Source: Planctomycetaceae bacterium (GTDB taxonomy: Bacteria; Planctomycetota; Planctomycetia; Pirellulales; Thermoguttaceae). Taken from it: DNA of 15,773 nucleotides. The notes under the pieces are model-generated. The model saw nothing but the letters and a program-made list of their open reading frames with translations. It searched no databases and was not told the DNA's origin. A program made the translations under genes and the position numbers. Positions 6,849 to 15,482 of this stretch are shown here, in pieces (the first letter of the stretch is position 1; every line of letters starts with the position of its first letter). The DNA is taken from NCBI GenBank assembly GCA_031287585.1, contig JAITST010000235.1, positions 1 to 15,773 on the forward strand, in the 5' to 3' direction.

Positions 6849-8303
6849 ATGGTTACAGCAGAAAAGAATATCGGTAAGGTTACGCAAGTAATCGGTTCGA
6901 CATTTGACGCACAGTTCAGCGAAGACAAGTTGCCGTCGATTTATAACGCGGTCAGAATTGACAGCGAACAGAAAGGCATAACGATTAAACTGACTGGCGA
7001 GGTGCAGCAGCATCTCGGCGGCGGGCGCGTGAGATGTATCGCGCTTGGAAGCACCGACGGTCTTATACGCGGTATGGACTGCGTCGATCAAGGTGCGCCG
7101 GTTTCTGTGCCGGTCGGTAACGAGACACTCGGACGTGTATTCAATCTGCTCGGTCAACCAATTGACAAAAAGGGACCTATCAACGCGACAGAGTATCGTC
7201 CGATACACCGCGAGGCGCCGCCAGTTTCCGCCTTGTCAACAAACACAGAAGTTTTTGAAACAGGCATCAAAGTCATCGACTTACTAACTCCGTTCGTTCG
7301 CGGTGGTAAGGCGGGGCTATTCGGTGGTGCGGGGCTTGGCAAGACGGTTATTCTGCAAGAGTTGATAGCACGTATCGCGTCGGCGCACGGTGGTTCGTCT
7401 GTGTTTGCGGGTGTCGGAGAACGTACTCGTGAAGGTAACGACCTTTGGCTAGAAATGCAGGAAGCGAAAATCGGTAACACTGGTCGCAGCGTTATCGAAC
7501 AAACGACGATGGTATTCGGTCAGATGAACGAGCCGCCGGGTTCGCGTTTGCGTGTTGCGTTGTCAGCGTTGACGATGGCGGAGTATTTCCGTGACGTGAC
7601 TGGAACAGACGTATTGTTGTTCGTTGATAATATATTCCGTTTCTCGCAAGCGGGGTCGGAGGTGTCCGCGCTTCTGGGGCGTATGCCGTCGGCGGTAGGG
7701 TACCAGCCAACATTGGCATCGGAAATGGGTGCGTTGCAGGAACGAATCGCGTCAACAAATCGCGGTGCAATCACATCGGTACAGGCGGTTTACGTACCGG
7801 CGGATGACCCAACCGACCCCGCACCGGCAACAGCGTTCGGACAACTCGACGCATTTATCTATCTGGAACGTGCAATTTCGGAAAAGGGAATCTATCCGGC
7901 AGTTGACCCGCTAGCGTCGTCAAGTCGCGTGTTGGACCCGCAATACGTAGGCGAACGTCATTACAAATGTGCGCAGAGAGTTCAACAAACTCTGCAACGT
8001 TATCGCGAACTACAAGACATCATCGCGATTCTGGGGGCGGACGAGTTGGCGGAAGAGGATAAACTGTTAGTACACCGCGCACGTCGAATGGAGCGATTCT
8101 TGTCGCAACCGTTCTTGGTAGCGGAGGTCTTCACAGGTAGAGCGGGCGAGATAACACCGCTTGAAGACACGATACGTTCGTTTGAGGAGATAGCAGACGG
8201 CAAGTGGGACCACTTATCGGAACAAGCATTTATGTACGTCGGCACAATAGAACAAGCCGCCGAACAAGAAGAAAAAATGCAAGCATCCGCAAAGAAAAAA
8301 TAG
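6849..8303 (+). CDS. atpD: F1-ATP synthase subunit beta
   Basis: Beta carries the catalytic sites of F1. The 484-residue product has the P-loop GGAGLGKTV at residues 159-167. The catalytic Glu191 lies in GVGERTREGNDL. The DNIFRFSQAGSEVSALLGR segment is at about 260-278, and DELAEED (the DELSEED loop) lies in the C-terminal domain. Length is normal. The ATG at 6849 lacks a clear Shine-Dalgarno sequence. Normally beta directly follows gamma and is followed by epsilon. Here 744 nt and a toxin-antitoxin pair separate it from atpG, and no epsilon gene follows. Confidence 0.97.
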   Translation: MVTAEKNIGKVTQVIGSTFDAQFSEDKLPSIYNAVRIDSEQKGITIKLTGEVQQHLGGGRVRCIALGSTDGLIRGMDCVDQGAPVSVPVGNETLGRVFNLLGQPIDKKGPINATEYRPIHREAPPVSALSTNTEVFETGIKVIDLLTPFVRGGKAGLFGGAGLGKTVILQELIARIASAHGGSSVFAGVGERTREGNDLWLEMQEAKIGNTGRSVIEQTTMVFGQMNEPPGSRLRVALSALTMAEYFRDVTGTDVLLFVDNIFRFSQAGSEVSALLGRMPSAVGYQPTLASEMGALQERIASTNRGAITSVQAVYVPADDPTDPAPATAFGQLDAFIYLERAISEKGIYPAVDPLASSSRVLDPQYVGERHYKCAQRVQQTLQRYRELQDIIAILGADELAEEDKLLVHRARRMERFLSQPFLVAEVFTGRAGEITPLEDTIRSFEEIADGKWDHLSEQAFMYVGTIEQAAEQEEKMQASAKKK

Positions 8304-8324
8304 TTTGTGTTCTAAAATTATGGC

Positions 8325-8411
8325 ATTGTCAAATCAGTATAGAAATTTTGTCCTTACTGTTATGCTAATTGTACAATAGCAAAGACTGGACTTCTATACT
8401 GAATTGACAAT
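8325..8411. repeat. 87-nt inverted-repeat element
   Basis: A 20-nt arm starting ATTGTCAAATCAGTATAG (8325-8344) pairs with TTCTATACTGAATTGACAAT (8392-8411) with one mismatch. Inside, GTCC at 8350-8353 and the palindromic core around ATTGTACAAT extend the symmetry imperfectly, so almost the whole element can fold as one hairpin. It starts 22 nt after the atpD stop. It could act as an operon-end structure or be a small non-autonomous mobile element. There is no T-run and no clear target duplication. Confidence 0.6.
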
Positions 8412-8715
8412 ACCCACGATAAATTCCCGTGCAATGTTGAGTGGAACAACAAAGTTGCAGATTTACCGCTTGAATTTTCAACCAACCATCGTAGTGGACG
8501 CGAGTTTACAGGTGGTATTGGGGATTACTACCAATACCGCCCACGCCATTTACGTTAGCAAACATCAGCCAAAGAGCAGTGTACGAAATTTGTGAAAACA
8601 GAAATGGAACGCCGTAATCTAATTAGTTTCACTAATCGCAGCAACAATTCCGTGACACGCCCGAATGCTTTGCTGTTGTTTTTCCTATCAATCTTTTTCC
8701 TTACCTGTAACACTT
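8412..8715 (+). other. Spacer before glyA with a possible gene remnant
   Basis: This 304-nt stretch has no gene I can support. An open stretch of 51 codons runs from 8403 to the TAG at 8556-8558. It has no start codon and a plausible protein-like composition (for example GREFTGGIGDYYQYRPRHLR at its end), so it may be a gene fragment left beside the inverted-repeat element. A 63-codon ORF in another frame (8404-8595) looks random. No convincing promoter or ribosome site for glyA was found. Confidence 0.25.
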
Positions 8716-10014
8716 ATGGAACGTTATCCTACATTAAAAACACAAGACCCTGAAATTTACAGTTTGATAAACCGTCAGACGGAGTTTGAATCTTCTACTC
8801 TTAAAATGATTGCCAGTGAGAGTTTCGCATCGCTCGCCGTGCTTGAAGCGTGCGGTTCTACCTTGACAAACAAGTACGCCGAAGGTTACGCTGGTGCAAG
8901 ATACTACGAGGGCAACGATATTGTTGACGAGATCGAATTACTGGCTATCGGGCGTGCGAAAAAGATTTTTGGTTGCGAACACGTAAACGTTCAGCCGTGC
9001 AGCGGGTCGCCAGCGAATCAGGCGGTTTACCGTGCGATACTAAAACCCGGTGACAAAGTTATGGGGTTGCCGGTTCCAGAAGGCGGTCACTTGACACACG
9101 GTTGGAAGGTGAACTTTTCCGGTAAGGACTACGTGCAGGTGCCATACGCTCCCGAACCAACAACCGGTTTGATTGATATGAATCACGTTCGCGAGATTGC
9201 GTTACGTGAGCGACCGAAAATGATTTGGGCGGGAACGACTGCGTATCCGCGTCAACTCGACTACGCCGCGTTTGCCGAAATAGCACGCGAAATCGACGCA
9301 TATCTGGTCGCCGACATCGCTCACATCAACGGACTGATTATCGCTGGTGTTCATCCCGACCCGGTTCCGTTCTGTGACGTTGTCAGCAGTACATCGCATA
9401 AGATGTTGCGTGGACCGCGTTCTGGTTTTATACTCTCTAAAATCGGAGACCGTTACCAGTCGAGGTATTTTCCGGAGAGCAAACTGAATCTGGCACAACG
9501 AATTGACAGAGCGGTTTTTCCGGGCTTACAAGGCGGACCGCACCTTCACATTATAGCAGCGATGGCGGTTGCGTTCAAAGAAGCGGACAGTGATGCGTTC
9601 CGTAGTTACGGACGGCAGATTGTAGCGAACGCGAAACATCTGGCGAAGTCGTTGCAGGAGAAAGGTATCGCAATCGCGAGCGGCGGGACGGATACGCACT
9701 TGTTGTTGCTCGACTTCCGCAAAGAAGAGTTCACGGGTAAAGATTTTTCTAACGCGATGGCGAAAAGCGGTATCATTGCAAACTTCAATATGGTACCCGG
9801 CGACCAACGCAGTCCGTTCGTAACAAGCGGTGTACGTCTGGGAACTCCCGCGCTTACAAGTATGGGAATGAAAGAACCGGAAATGGAACTGGTAGCAAAC
9901 TGGATAAGCCGCATTCGGCAAAACATAAACAACATAGACAGTGAAGCCCCGAAAATCCGGGCGGAGATTGCGGAGTTGTGCGGCAAACACAAGATACCGG
10001 GAATTAGACCGTGA
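8716..10014 (+). CDS. glyA: Serine hydroxymethyltransferase
   Basis: This PLP enzyme interconverts serine and glycine and loads one-carbon units onto tetrahydrofolate in the cytoplasm. The 432-residue product has MIASESFAS (31-39), then TNKYAEGYAGARYYEG (51-66), the cofactor-contacting Asp200 and His203 in VADIAHINGL, and the PLP lysine Lys229 in STSHKMLRGPRSG. The C-terminal domain with GVRLGTPALTSMGM is also present. Length is normal. The ATG at 8716 starts right before the conserved N-terminal region. An upstream in-frame ATG at 8665 would add 17 hydrophobic, Cys-rich residues and is rejected. The active-site loop reads SSTSHKM where most family members have TTTTHKT. Confidence 0.95.
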   Translation: MERYPTLKTQDPEIYSLINRQTEFESSTLKMIASESFASLAVLEACGSTLTNKYAEGYAGARYYEGNDIVDEIELLAIGRAKKIFGCEHVNVQPCSGSPANQAVYRAILKPGDKVMGLPVPEGGHLTHGWKVNFSGKDYVQVPYAPEPTTGLIDMNHVREIALRERPKMIWAGTTAYPRQLDYAAFAEIAREIDAYLVADIAHINGLIIAGVHPDPVPFCDVVSSTSHKMLRGPRSGFILSKIGDRYQSRYFPESKLNLAQRIDRAVFPGLQGGPHLHIIAAMAVAFKEADSDAFRSYGRQIVANAKHLAKSLQEKGIAIASGGTDTHLLLLDFRKEEFTGKDFSNAMAKSGIIANFNMVPGDQRSPFVTSGVRLGTPALTSMGMKEPEMELVANWISRIRQNINNIDSEAPKIRAEIAELCGKHKIPGIRP

Positions 10015-10027
10015 GCAACACTCCGTC

Positions 10028-10055
10028 TTGCAAAACGGATAACAAATGCTACAAT
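10028..10055 (+). promoter_or_regulatory. Promoter of the tRNA-Leu gene
   Basis: TTGCAA (10028-10033) and TACAAT (10050-10055) are spaced 16 nt and lie 18 nt ahead of the tRNA 5' end. That places transcription start about a dozen bases before the mature tRNA. Both hexamers are close to the sigma-70 consensus. It begins only 14 nt after the glyA stop. Confidence 0.6.
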
Positions 10056-10073
10056 GACTAAAATTCAAAACGC

Positions 10074-10155
10074 GCGGGCGTGGTGGAATTGGCAGACACG
10101 CCAGACTTAGGATCTGGTGCCGAAAGGTATGGAGGTTCAAGTCCTCTCGCCCGCA
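10074..10155 (+). tRNA. tRNA-Leu (anticodon UAG)
   Basis: The acceptor stem GCGGGCG pairs with CGCCCGC, with A as discriminator base. The anticodon stem CCAGA/TCTGG encloses the loop CTTAGGA, so the anticodon is TAG at 10108-10110, reading CUA and probably other CUN codons. The T arm GGAGG-TTCAAGT-CCTCT and a long variable arm (around TGCCGAAAGGTAT) fit a class II leucine tRNA. The 3' CCA is not encoded. Confidence 0.97.
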
Positions 10156-10187
10156 TTTTATTCCAAAAGCGTGAAGCCCAAACATCG

Positions 10188-10454
10188 ATGCAAGTTTTTG
10201 TGCATAAAATATATTTGTATGGCGACAATAAATTCACTATCGCAAGTTTACTCTTCTTGCTGTTGTTGAGTGTTAATGCAATCGCGGTTCAACCGGACTA
10301 TGCGGGTATCCATTCCGAGTTTGATAAGTGTAGATGGGACGAGATTGAATCTGATGCTGAAAAAGCGAAAGTTTTTAGCATTACCTTTGAAAGTACTGCA
10401 CTTTCCAAGAATTGTACTGTATCGTGCAGTCCGATTACAAGTTTTAAGAGTTGA
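10188..10454 (+). CDS. Short exported-type protein of unknown function
   Basis: An 88-residue ORF with a basic start and a hydrophobic stretch at about residues 16-31 (TIASLLFLLLLSVNAI), which looks like a signal peptide or a single membrane anchor. A charged region, HSEFDKCRWDEIESDAEKAK, follows. The last 25 residues look unlike a folded domain, and another frame stays open across the same stretch to 10515. The gene may therefore be a frameshifted 5' fragment of something longer. The frame is open back through the tRNA gene, but the part before 10188 is only the tRNA read as protein. No clear ribosome site is seen. Function unknown. Confidence 0.35.
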   Translation: MQVFVHKIYLYGDNKFTIASLLFLLLLSVNAIAVQPDYAGIHSEFDKCRWDEIESDAEKAKVFSITFESTALSKNCTVSCSPITSFKS

Positions 10455-10474
10455 TAACGCCGATGATGAGATAG

Positions 10475-10561
10475 GTTGCCTTTTGCGAGAGGCAACGTCG
10501 GCGGCAGCCGACTGAACCCAGTTGCCGAGTACGGCAATGCAACCTCTCAGCGAGAGGTTGC
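10475..10561. repeat. Array of four adjacent stem-loops
   Basis: Four hairpins follow each other within 87 nt. Stem 1 is GTTGCCT/AGGCAAC (10475-10481 with 10490-10496). Stem 2 is GTCGGC/GCCGAC (10497-10502 with 10507-10512, loop GGCA). Stem 3 is TTGCCG/CGGCAA (10522-10527 with 10532-10537, loop AGTA). Stem 4 is GCAACCTCT/AGAGGTTGC (10539-10547 with 10553-10561). Stems 1 and 4 share the string GCGAGAGG, so they may be related copies. No T-run follows. The array could be a cluster of repetitive palindromic elements or a structured RNA. I see nothing else in 10562-10739. Confidence 0.6.
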
Positions 10562-10739
10562 CTACCACACCTATTTCAAACTTGTAGCCGGACTGCGGTA
10601 TCGTCCCCCGCCTTGATGTTTGGTGTATTTTTTGAGAGAATGGTGCCCCGTTGAGGCGTGTGTGTACCCTTGAATTTATCTTACATCCATTGTGGGATTA
10701 AGAAAAAATTATCCGTTATAGCGTTACAAGACCTACCTA

Positions 10740-11646
<907 letters not shown>

Positions 11647-11703
11647 TACAATGCTTGTAAAAAAGTGCCAAGTTCGAGAACCGGAGGTATCAACCGTGCG
11701 GAG

Positions 11704-12233
11704 GGTGTGTAAAACTTTTGTAGGTTTTTGGTAGGGAATTCTATCATAGGTCTCAAATTAGTCCCTAACTCTATTTGCACCAAGTACTTGCCACATACTT
11801 GTTTTTTTCTCTCTGTTCCGTTTTGGTTTCATTTCGCCAGTTTTCGGTCTATCTTGTGTAAGCAGTCAATTATCCGCTCTTTGTCACCAATCATTAGTGT
11901 TGTTCCCGCTGGTACACGTGAAATAAAAAAATTGGTAAGCGTTCACGATAGTTTTTCACCACGAAGAAAGAAAAAGAATTTTCGATTTCGTTTTAATAGA
12001 CTTGTTCAGTAACTTCAAAATAGATAAAATTAACAATTTACATACAATAATTTTGCTACGAATGCACGAATTTATAACGAATTACTCGTATTTATTCGTG
12101 TATTCGCGGCAAAATAAAAGGTTTCCGAACAAGTCTAATACCCCAAATCACAAATCTAAAATCCTTTTCCGCTCTTCGTGACTTCGTGGTGAAAAATCTA
12201 TTACAATGGATTCCCCACTAATTTTTACACACC
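11704..12233. mobile_element. Nested inverted-repeat element of about 530 bp (MITE-like)
   Basis: The outer ends GGTGTGTAAAA (11704-11714) and TTTTACACACC (12223-12233) are inverted, and similarity continues inward with gaps (GTAGGGAATTC against the complement of GGATTCCCCAC). Next come perfect 15-nt arms TTTTTCACCACGAAG (11952-11966) and CTTCGTGGTGAAAAA (12182-12196). The sequence inside them is also similar in inverted order, followed by TAGACTTGTTC (11997-12007) with GAACAAGTCTA (12127-12137). The centre is a hairpin of 12051-12071 with 12094-12114. The left arm has about 200 nt (11750-11946) with no match on the right. No transposase is encoded. It fills most of the 739-nt gap 11647-12385, which otherwise shows no supported gene. 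Confidence 0.6.
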
Positions 12234-12315
12234 TTAATTGCGTTGTTGGTTGCGAGGGACGTTTTTTTTACACGAAAATTTGTTTTCCGGCTGCGATGTA
12301 AACTCTGAAATTTTG

Positions 12316-12324
12316 TGCTATAAT
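12316..12324 (+). promoter_or_regulatory. Extended -10 promoter ahead of the resB-like gene
   Basis: TGCTATAAT is a perfect extended -10 element, with the TATAAT at 12319-12324. No good -35 is seen at 17 nt, which extended -10 promoters tolerate. Transcription would begin near 12331, about 55 nt before the chosen start codon at 12386. Confidence 0.5.
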
Positions 12325-12385
12325 TGTGACACTGTTTGACGTTTTTTACGCCGTTATCATTTCGCCTCATTCCTTACTCCTAACT

Positions 12386-14626
12386 ATGAACAAAAAAAGA
12401 ACCGTTGTTGAGTCTTCTGGACACTCGCTTTGGAAACGTATCTCACGTATTTTGGGGTCGCTTACGTTGGCTGTTGTTTTGCTGGCTCTGTTGCTTGTCG
12501 TTTTACTTTGGGCTGTTAAAGTCGAAATGGATTACGGCAAGTATGGGATGAACATTTCACAGTTTGCGATTTACCATAGTTCCTGGTTTGCCTTGTTACT
12601 CAGTTTGCTTGGCGTGAACATTTTGTTCTCAATTATTTGCCGGTTTCCGTTCAAACGGTATCATTTTCCGTTTTTGTTATCACACGTTGGCGTTGTTGTT
12701 CTGCTTTTCGGTTGCTTACTGACTTGGTGGGGCGGTGACGAGGCACAAATGGTTTTGATGGAAGGAAAGGCTTCGGATAAGGCGGTTCGGAAGGAGCGGC
12801 AATTTGAGGTACGTTCGATTTCTATGGTTGCACCTGACCTCGCGGCTGATTCAGTTGGCGGAACGGTTGCGTTTGCTCCGTTCGCACCGGGACCTTTTAG
12901 TTGGAGCGATTACAGTAGAAAAAATTGGTTTGAAAGATGCCGTAAAACTTACTCCGTACCGCTTTGGCTTACGTCGCTCATTGCGTCGTCAGGGCGTTCG
13001 CGGCTGCGTCTTACGTCTGATAATAACGGTGCCGCTATGCCCGGCGTGAATATCAAAGTTTTGGACTTTGTAAGCAATGTTCAAATCGAACGACCGTTAC
13101 CGCTTGAACTTTCGGTTCGTTTCGCACGTCCTGCCCTTCCCGCACCGAGTGATTCAAACAGCGGTGATACTGACGTACCGGATGTACCAACAAATCCGAA
13201 TACACCGCGCGGGTGGGAATCGGTCTCGTTGATTCCGTCGATTGCCCCGATGAACGCTCATTACTCGTCGGCGGAGTCACGTCAGTTACTCGCGGGCGGT
13301 GAGCGAGTAGTTTGCTGGGCGACTGATTCGCCAGCGGAAGTTACCGCGTTTCGTGAGAGTAAGCCGCTCGATTTACCGCGTGCAGGTGTTCAGGGGCAAA
13401 TCGTTTTGGTGTTGCGCGGAACGGTTCACCATCTCAACGTTGCGGAGTTGGTTACGGCGACGGAACGTGATTCACGAGTGTCGCTCGGTGATTCAGGATT
13501 TGAGTTAAGTCAGGTTCGATACGACAGACGCGGTGTTGTACGGGCGTTGTTACACGCGCCGAATGGTCGGAAGGAACAGATGATTTTGTTTTCCGACTCG
13601 CCGGAGCAAAACTTTCAGGCACGTCAACTTGGTTGTTTCGGAACGTACTGGGTTGACGCGGAGTTACGGCAGGGTTCTGTAAATCGTGACGAGTTGCCAG
13701 CAAACGCGGTATTGGCTTCGCAACCACGAATTGATTTGTTGCAGGCACCGAACAAAAAATTATTCTATCGTTATTGGAACGGTAAGATGTTTCTTGCGGG
13801 CGGCGAGATTATGTTGACAGACAAAGCCGCTGCGCCGAACAGTAAAATTGCTGCGATTCCGCGAACGGGTGAGTTTTCGATTGCCGCCGGTACGAAGGAA
13901 GAAGTCACGGTTGTTGTTGAGAACTTTTATCCGGCGGATTTGTACGGTTGCCGTTTCACTGCTTTACCACTCGACGAGAAAACGCCTGTTAATCCTGAAA
14001 GTCTCGTGCGGTTGCGTGTGAAAGTTGATGACGTGAGTGAAGAATTTTGGTTGCGGGCGGTGACAGCGAATCAGATGGGTGACAACTTCGCGCCGGAACA
14101 GGTGAAGTATTTGTACAGCAAAGACCGTACTGTTCGGATAGTTTGGACGGGACAGGTTTTGAATCTTGGGTTCGGGGTTTATCTGCGGAAGGCACAAGAA
14201 GTTCGCGAGCCGGGTATGCGGATGGCGGCTCAGTATTCGAGTTTGGTTGACCAGATACGTGTTCCGCAGGATAACGCGGCAATGAGTGACCCGTCGAAGT
14301 TTGACTATGTTAAACGTGACGTTTTGATACGAATGAATCATCCCGGAATTTTCAGCGTACCGGGGCGTTGGCGGACATACCGGCTTTATCAATCGACAAT
14401 GAGCGGTCCGTTCCATCCCGACCTACCCGACTTTTTCAATATCTACAACGGTAGTCTAATCGGCAACGAAACACGACCGCGCGAGTCGCTGTATATGAGC
14501 GGCTTGTCAATAAACTACGACCCGGGACGCGGGTTGAAATATCTCGGATGTTTTTTGCTGGTCGCGGGATTGGTGTGGCATTTTGTGAGAAAGTCGCAAC
14601 AAGCGGAAAAACGGCGGCAACAATAA
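12386..14626 (+). CDS. resB: ResB-like cytochrome c biogenesis membrane protein
   Basis: ResB-like (Ccs1) proteins work with CcsA in system II to move heme and attach it to apocytochrome c outside the membrane. The 746-residue product has three N-terminal membrane helices (about 23-44, 66-86 and 97-115), including HFPFLLSHVGVVVLLFG with a candidate heme-ligand His at 100. A large soluble region of about 580 residues follows. The last helix at about 716-735 follows INYDPGRGLKYLG, which matches the family's DPG...Y.G signature. The ATG at 12386 is chosen because it precedes a basic N-terminus; the frame is open upstream to 12326, but that part would overlap the likely transcription start. No clear ribosome site. 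The CcsA partner is not in the window. Confidence 0.8.
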   Translation: MNKKRTVVESSGHSLWKRISRILGSLTLAVVLLALLLVVLLWAVKVEMDYGKYGMNISQFAIYHSSWFALLLSLLGVNILFSIICRFPFKRYHFPFLLSHVGVVVLLFGCLLTWWGGDEAQMVLMEGKASDKAVRKERQFEVRSISMVAPDLAADSVGGTVAFAPFAPGPFSWSDYSRKNWFERCRKTYSVPLWLTSLIASSGRSRLRLTSDNNGAAMPGVNIKVLDFVSNVQIERPLPLELSVRFARPALPAPSDSNSGDTDVPDVPTNPNTPRGWESVSLIPSIAPMNAHYSSAESRQLLAGGERVVCWATDSPAEVTAFRESKPLDLPRAGVQGQIVLVLRGTVHHLNVAELVTATERDSRVSLGDSGFELSQVRYDRRGVVRALLHAPNGRKEQMILFSDSPEQNFQARQLGCFGTYWVDAELRQGSVNRDELPANAVLASQPRIDLLQAPNKKLFYRYWNGKMFLAGGEIMLTDKAAAPNSKIAAIPRTGEFSIAAGTKEEVTVVVENFYPADLYGCRFTALPLDEKTPVNPESLVRLRVKVDDVSEEFWLRAVTANQMGDNFAPEQVKYLYSKDRTVRIVWTGQVLNLGFGVYLRKAQEVREPGMRMAAQYSSLVDQIRVPQDNAAMSDPSKFDYVKRDVLIRMNHPGIFSVPGRWRTYRLYQSTMSGPFHPDLPDFFNIYNGSLIGNETRPRESLYMSGLSINYDPGRGLKYLGCFLLVAGLVWHFVRKSQQAEKRRQQ

Positions 14627-14637
14627 CAGGAACACTA

Positions 14638-14706
14638 ATGTACGGACTTGGCGGCGATGATATGAAGATGATTCGCGACGGTGTTAAGCAGTTGTCCCGA
14701 AATTGA
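14638..14706 (+). CDS. Possible 22-residue peptide gene
   Basis: A short ORF starts 11 nt after the resB stop with AGGAA at 14628-14632 and 5-nt spacing, better than most sites in this window. The peptide reads MYGLGGDDMKMIRDGVKQLS and two more residues, and resembles a short amphipathic helix. It could be a real small protein, a coupling peptide for the next gene, or the start of a lost gene. No family is recognised. Confidence 0.3.
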   Translation: MYGLGGDDMKMIRDGVKQLSRN

Positions 14707-14744
14707 ATCAACTTCTGTACTCCGCAAAAGAAAGGGCAGTCATA

Positions 14745-15317
14745 ATGTACCAACGAAGTCGTTCTTTACTTTCCGTTGAAAACAGTTTGCTATTGATGAT
14801 TGATTTTCAGGAGCGTCTGATGCCAGCGATTGAAAACGCCGAAACGGTTGTATTCCGTGCGCGGCAACTATTGGAATCGGCGAAGACTTTCGGAATTCGT
14901 ATCGTTGTTTCGGAACAATATCCGCAAGGACTTGGTTCCACTGTTTCGGAATTGCGGTCGTTCATTCCGTCTGACGTGCCGGTTCTTGCCAAAAAATCAT
15001 TTAGTGTTTGCGGAGCAGAATCATTGTACAACGAAATTGAGAAGTCCCCTACATCTAAAATCGTTCTTTGCGGAGTCGAAACACATATTTGCGTTCAGCA
15101 GTCGGCATTCGACCTCTTGGCGATGGGGCGGGAAATTGTGTTGGTAACAGATGCTTCGGGAAGCCGTTCCAGTAACAATAATGAGATTGCCTTGCGTCGA
15201 ATGGAATCAGCCGGAATAAGTCTCTCAACAACCGAATCTGTTATGTTTGAATGGTGTACAACAGCAGAAAGTCCTCATTTCAAAACCGTCAGCCGATTGG
15301 CAAAAGAATTGATGTAA
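14745..15317 (+). CDS. Isochorismatase-family cysteine hydrolase
   Basis: A 190-residue protein of the isochorismatase-like fold, whose members hydrolyse amides or vinyl ethers using an Asp-Lys-Cys triad. The triad is visible: Asp20 in LLMIDFQERL, Lys83 (or the adjacent Lys84) in LAKKSFS, and Cys116 in GVETHICVQQSAFDL. The pattern VTDASGSRS...N..AL.RM is also typical. It resembles the ISOC1/YcaC-like branch of unknown substrate more than true isochorismate enzymes; no siderophore genes are nearby. The ATG at 14745 has AAAGG about 9 nt upstream. The frame opens upstream at a TTG (14703), which overlaps the short ORF before it and is rejected. Confidence 0.88.
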   Translation: MYQRSRSLLSVENSLLLMIDFQERLMPAIENAETVVFRARQLLESAKTFGIRIVVSEQYPQGLGSTVSELRSFIPSDVPVLAKKSFSVCGAESLYNEIEKSPTSKIVLCGVETHICVQQSAFDLLAMGREIVLVTDASGSRSSNNNEIALRRMESAGISLSTTESVMFEWCTTAESPHFKTVSRLAKELM

Positions 15318-15482
15318 CTTTTATAGATATCTGACTACGTTACCGCCTCTATCCTACGATTTATTTTTTTGAAAATACAGATTGATAAGTTGACAGGTAG
15401 AAATAAAGTGTCTGAAGCAGAGATGTTTTAGTTCACTTGGATAGATGTAACAAATATTTTCAACTATTTAGGGAGGTTTACT

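Noticed and set aside
8404..8595. 63-codon ORF between atpD and glyA
   Set aside because: It starts inside the right arm of the hairpin element, has no ribosome site and no recognisable features.
9526..10185. 219-codon minus-strand ORF opposite glyA
   Set aside because: It is antisense to a clear SHMT gene and its composition is that of a shadow frame.
10080..10187. In-frame N-terminal extension of the 88-residue ORF across the tRNA-Leu gene
   Set aside because: The residues are just the tRNA sequence translated; the ATG at 10188 is the first start outside the tRNA.
10074..10200. tRNA-Leu 3' end as an integration (att) site for the accessory region that follows
   Set aside because: No integrase gene and no second copy of the tRNA 3' end is visible in the window.
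10270..10515. 81-codon ORF overlapping the 88-residue ORF
   Set aside because: No signal or motif; it could be the second half of a frameshifted gene, but the joined protein is not recognisable.
10475..10561. CRISPR array
   Set aside because: The stem-loops are not copies of one repeat separated by unique spacers of fixed length.
11728..12012. 94-codon ORF in the gap before resB
   Set aside because: It starts with TTG, has no ribosome site, is Ser/Phe/Arg-rich without domain character, and overlaps inverted-repeat arms.
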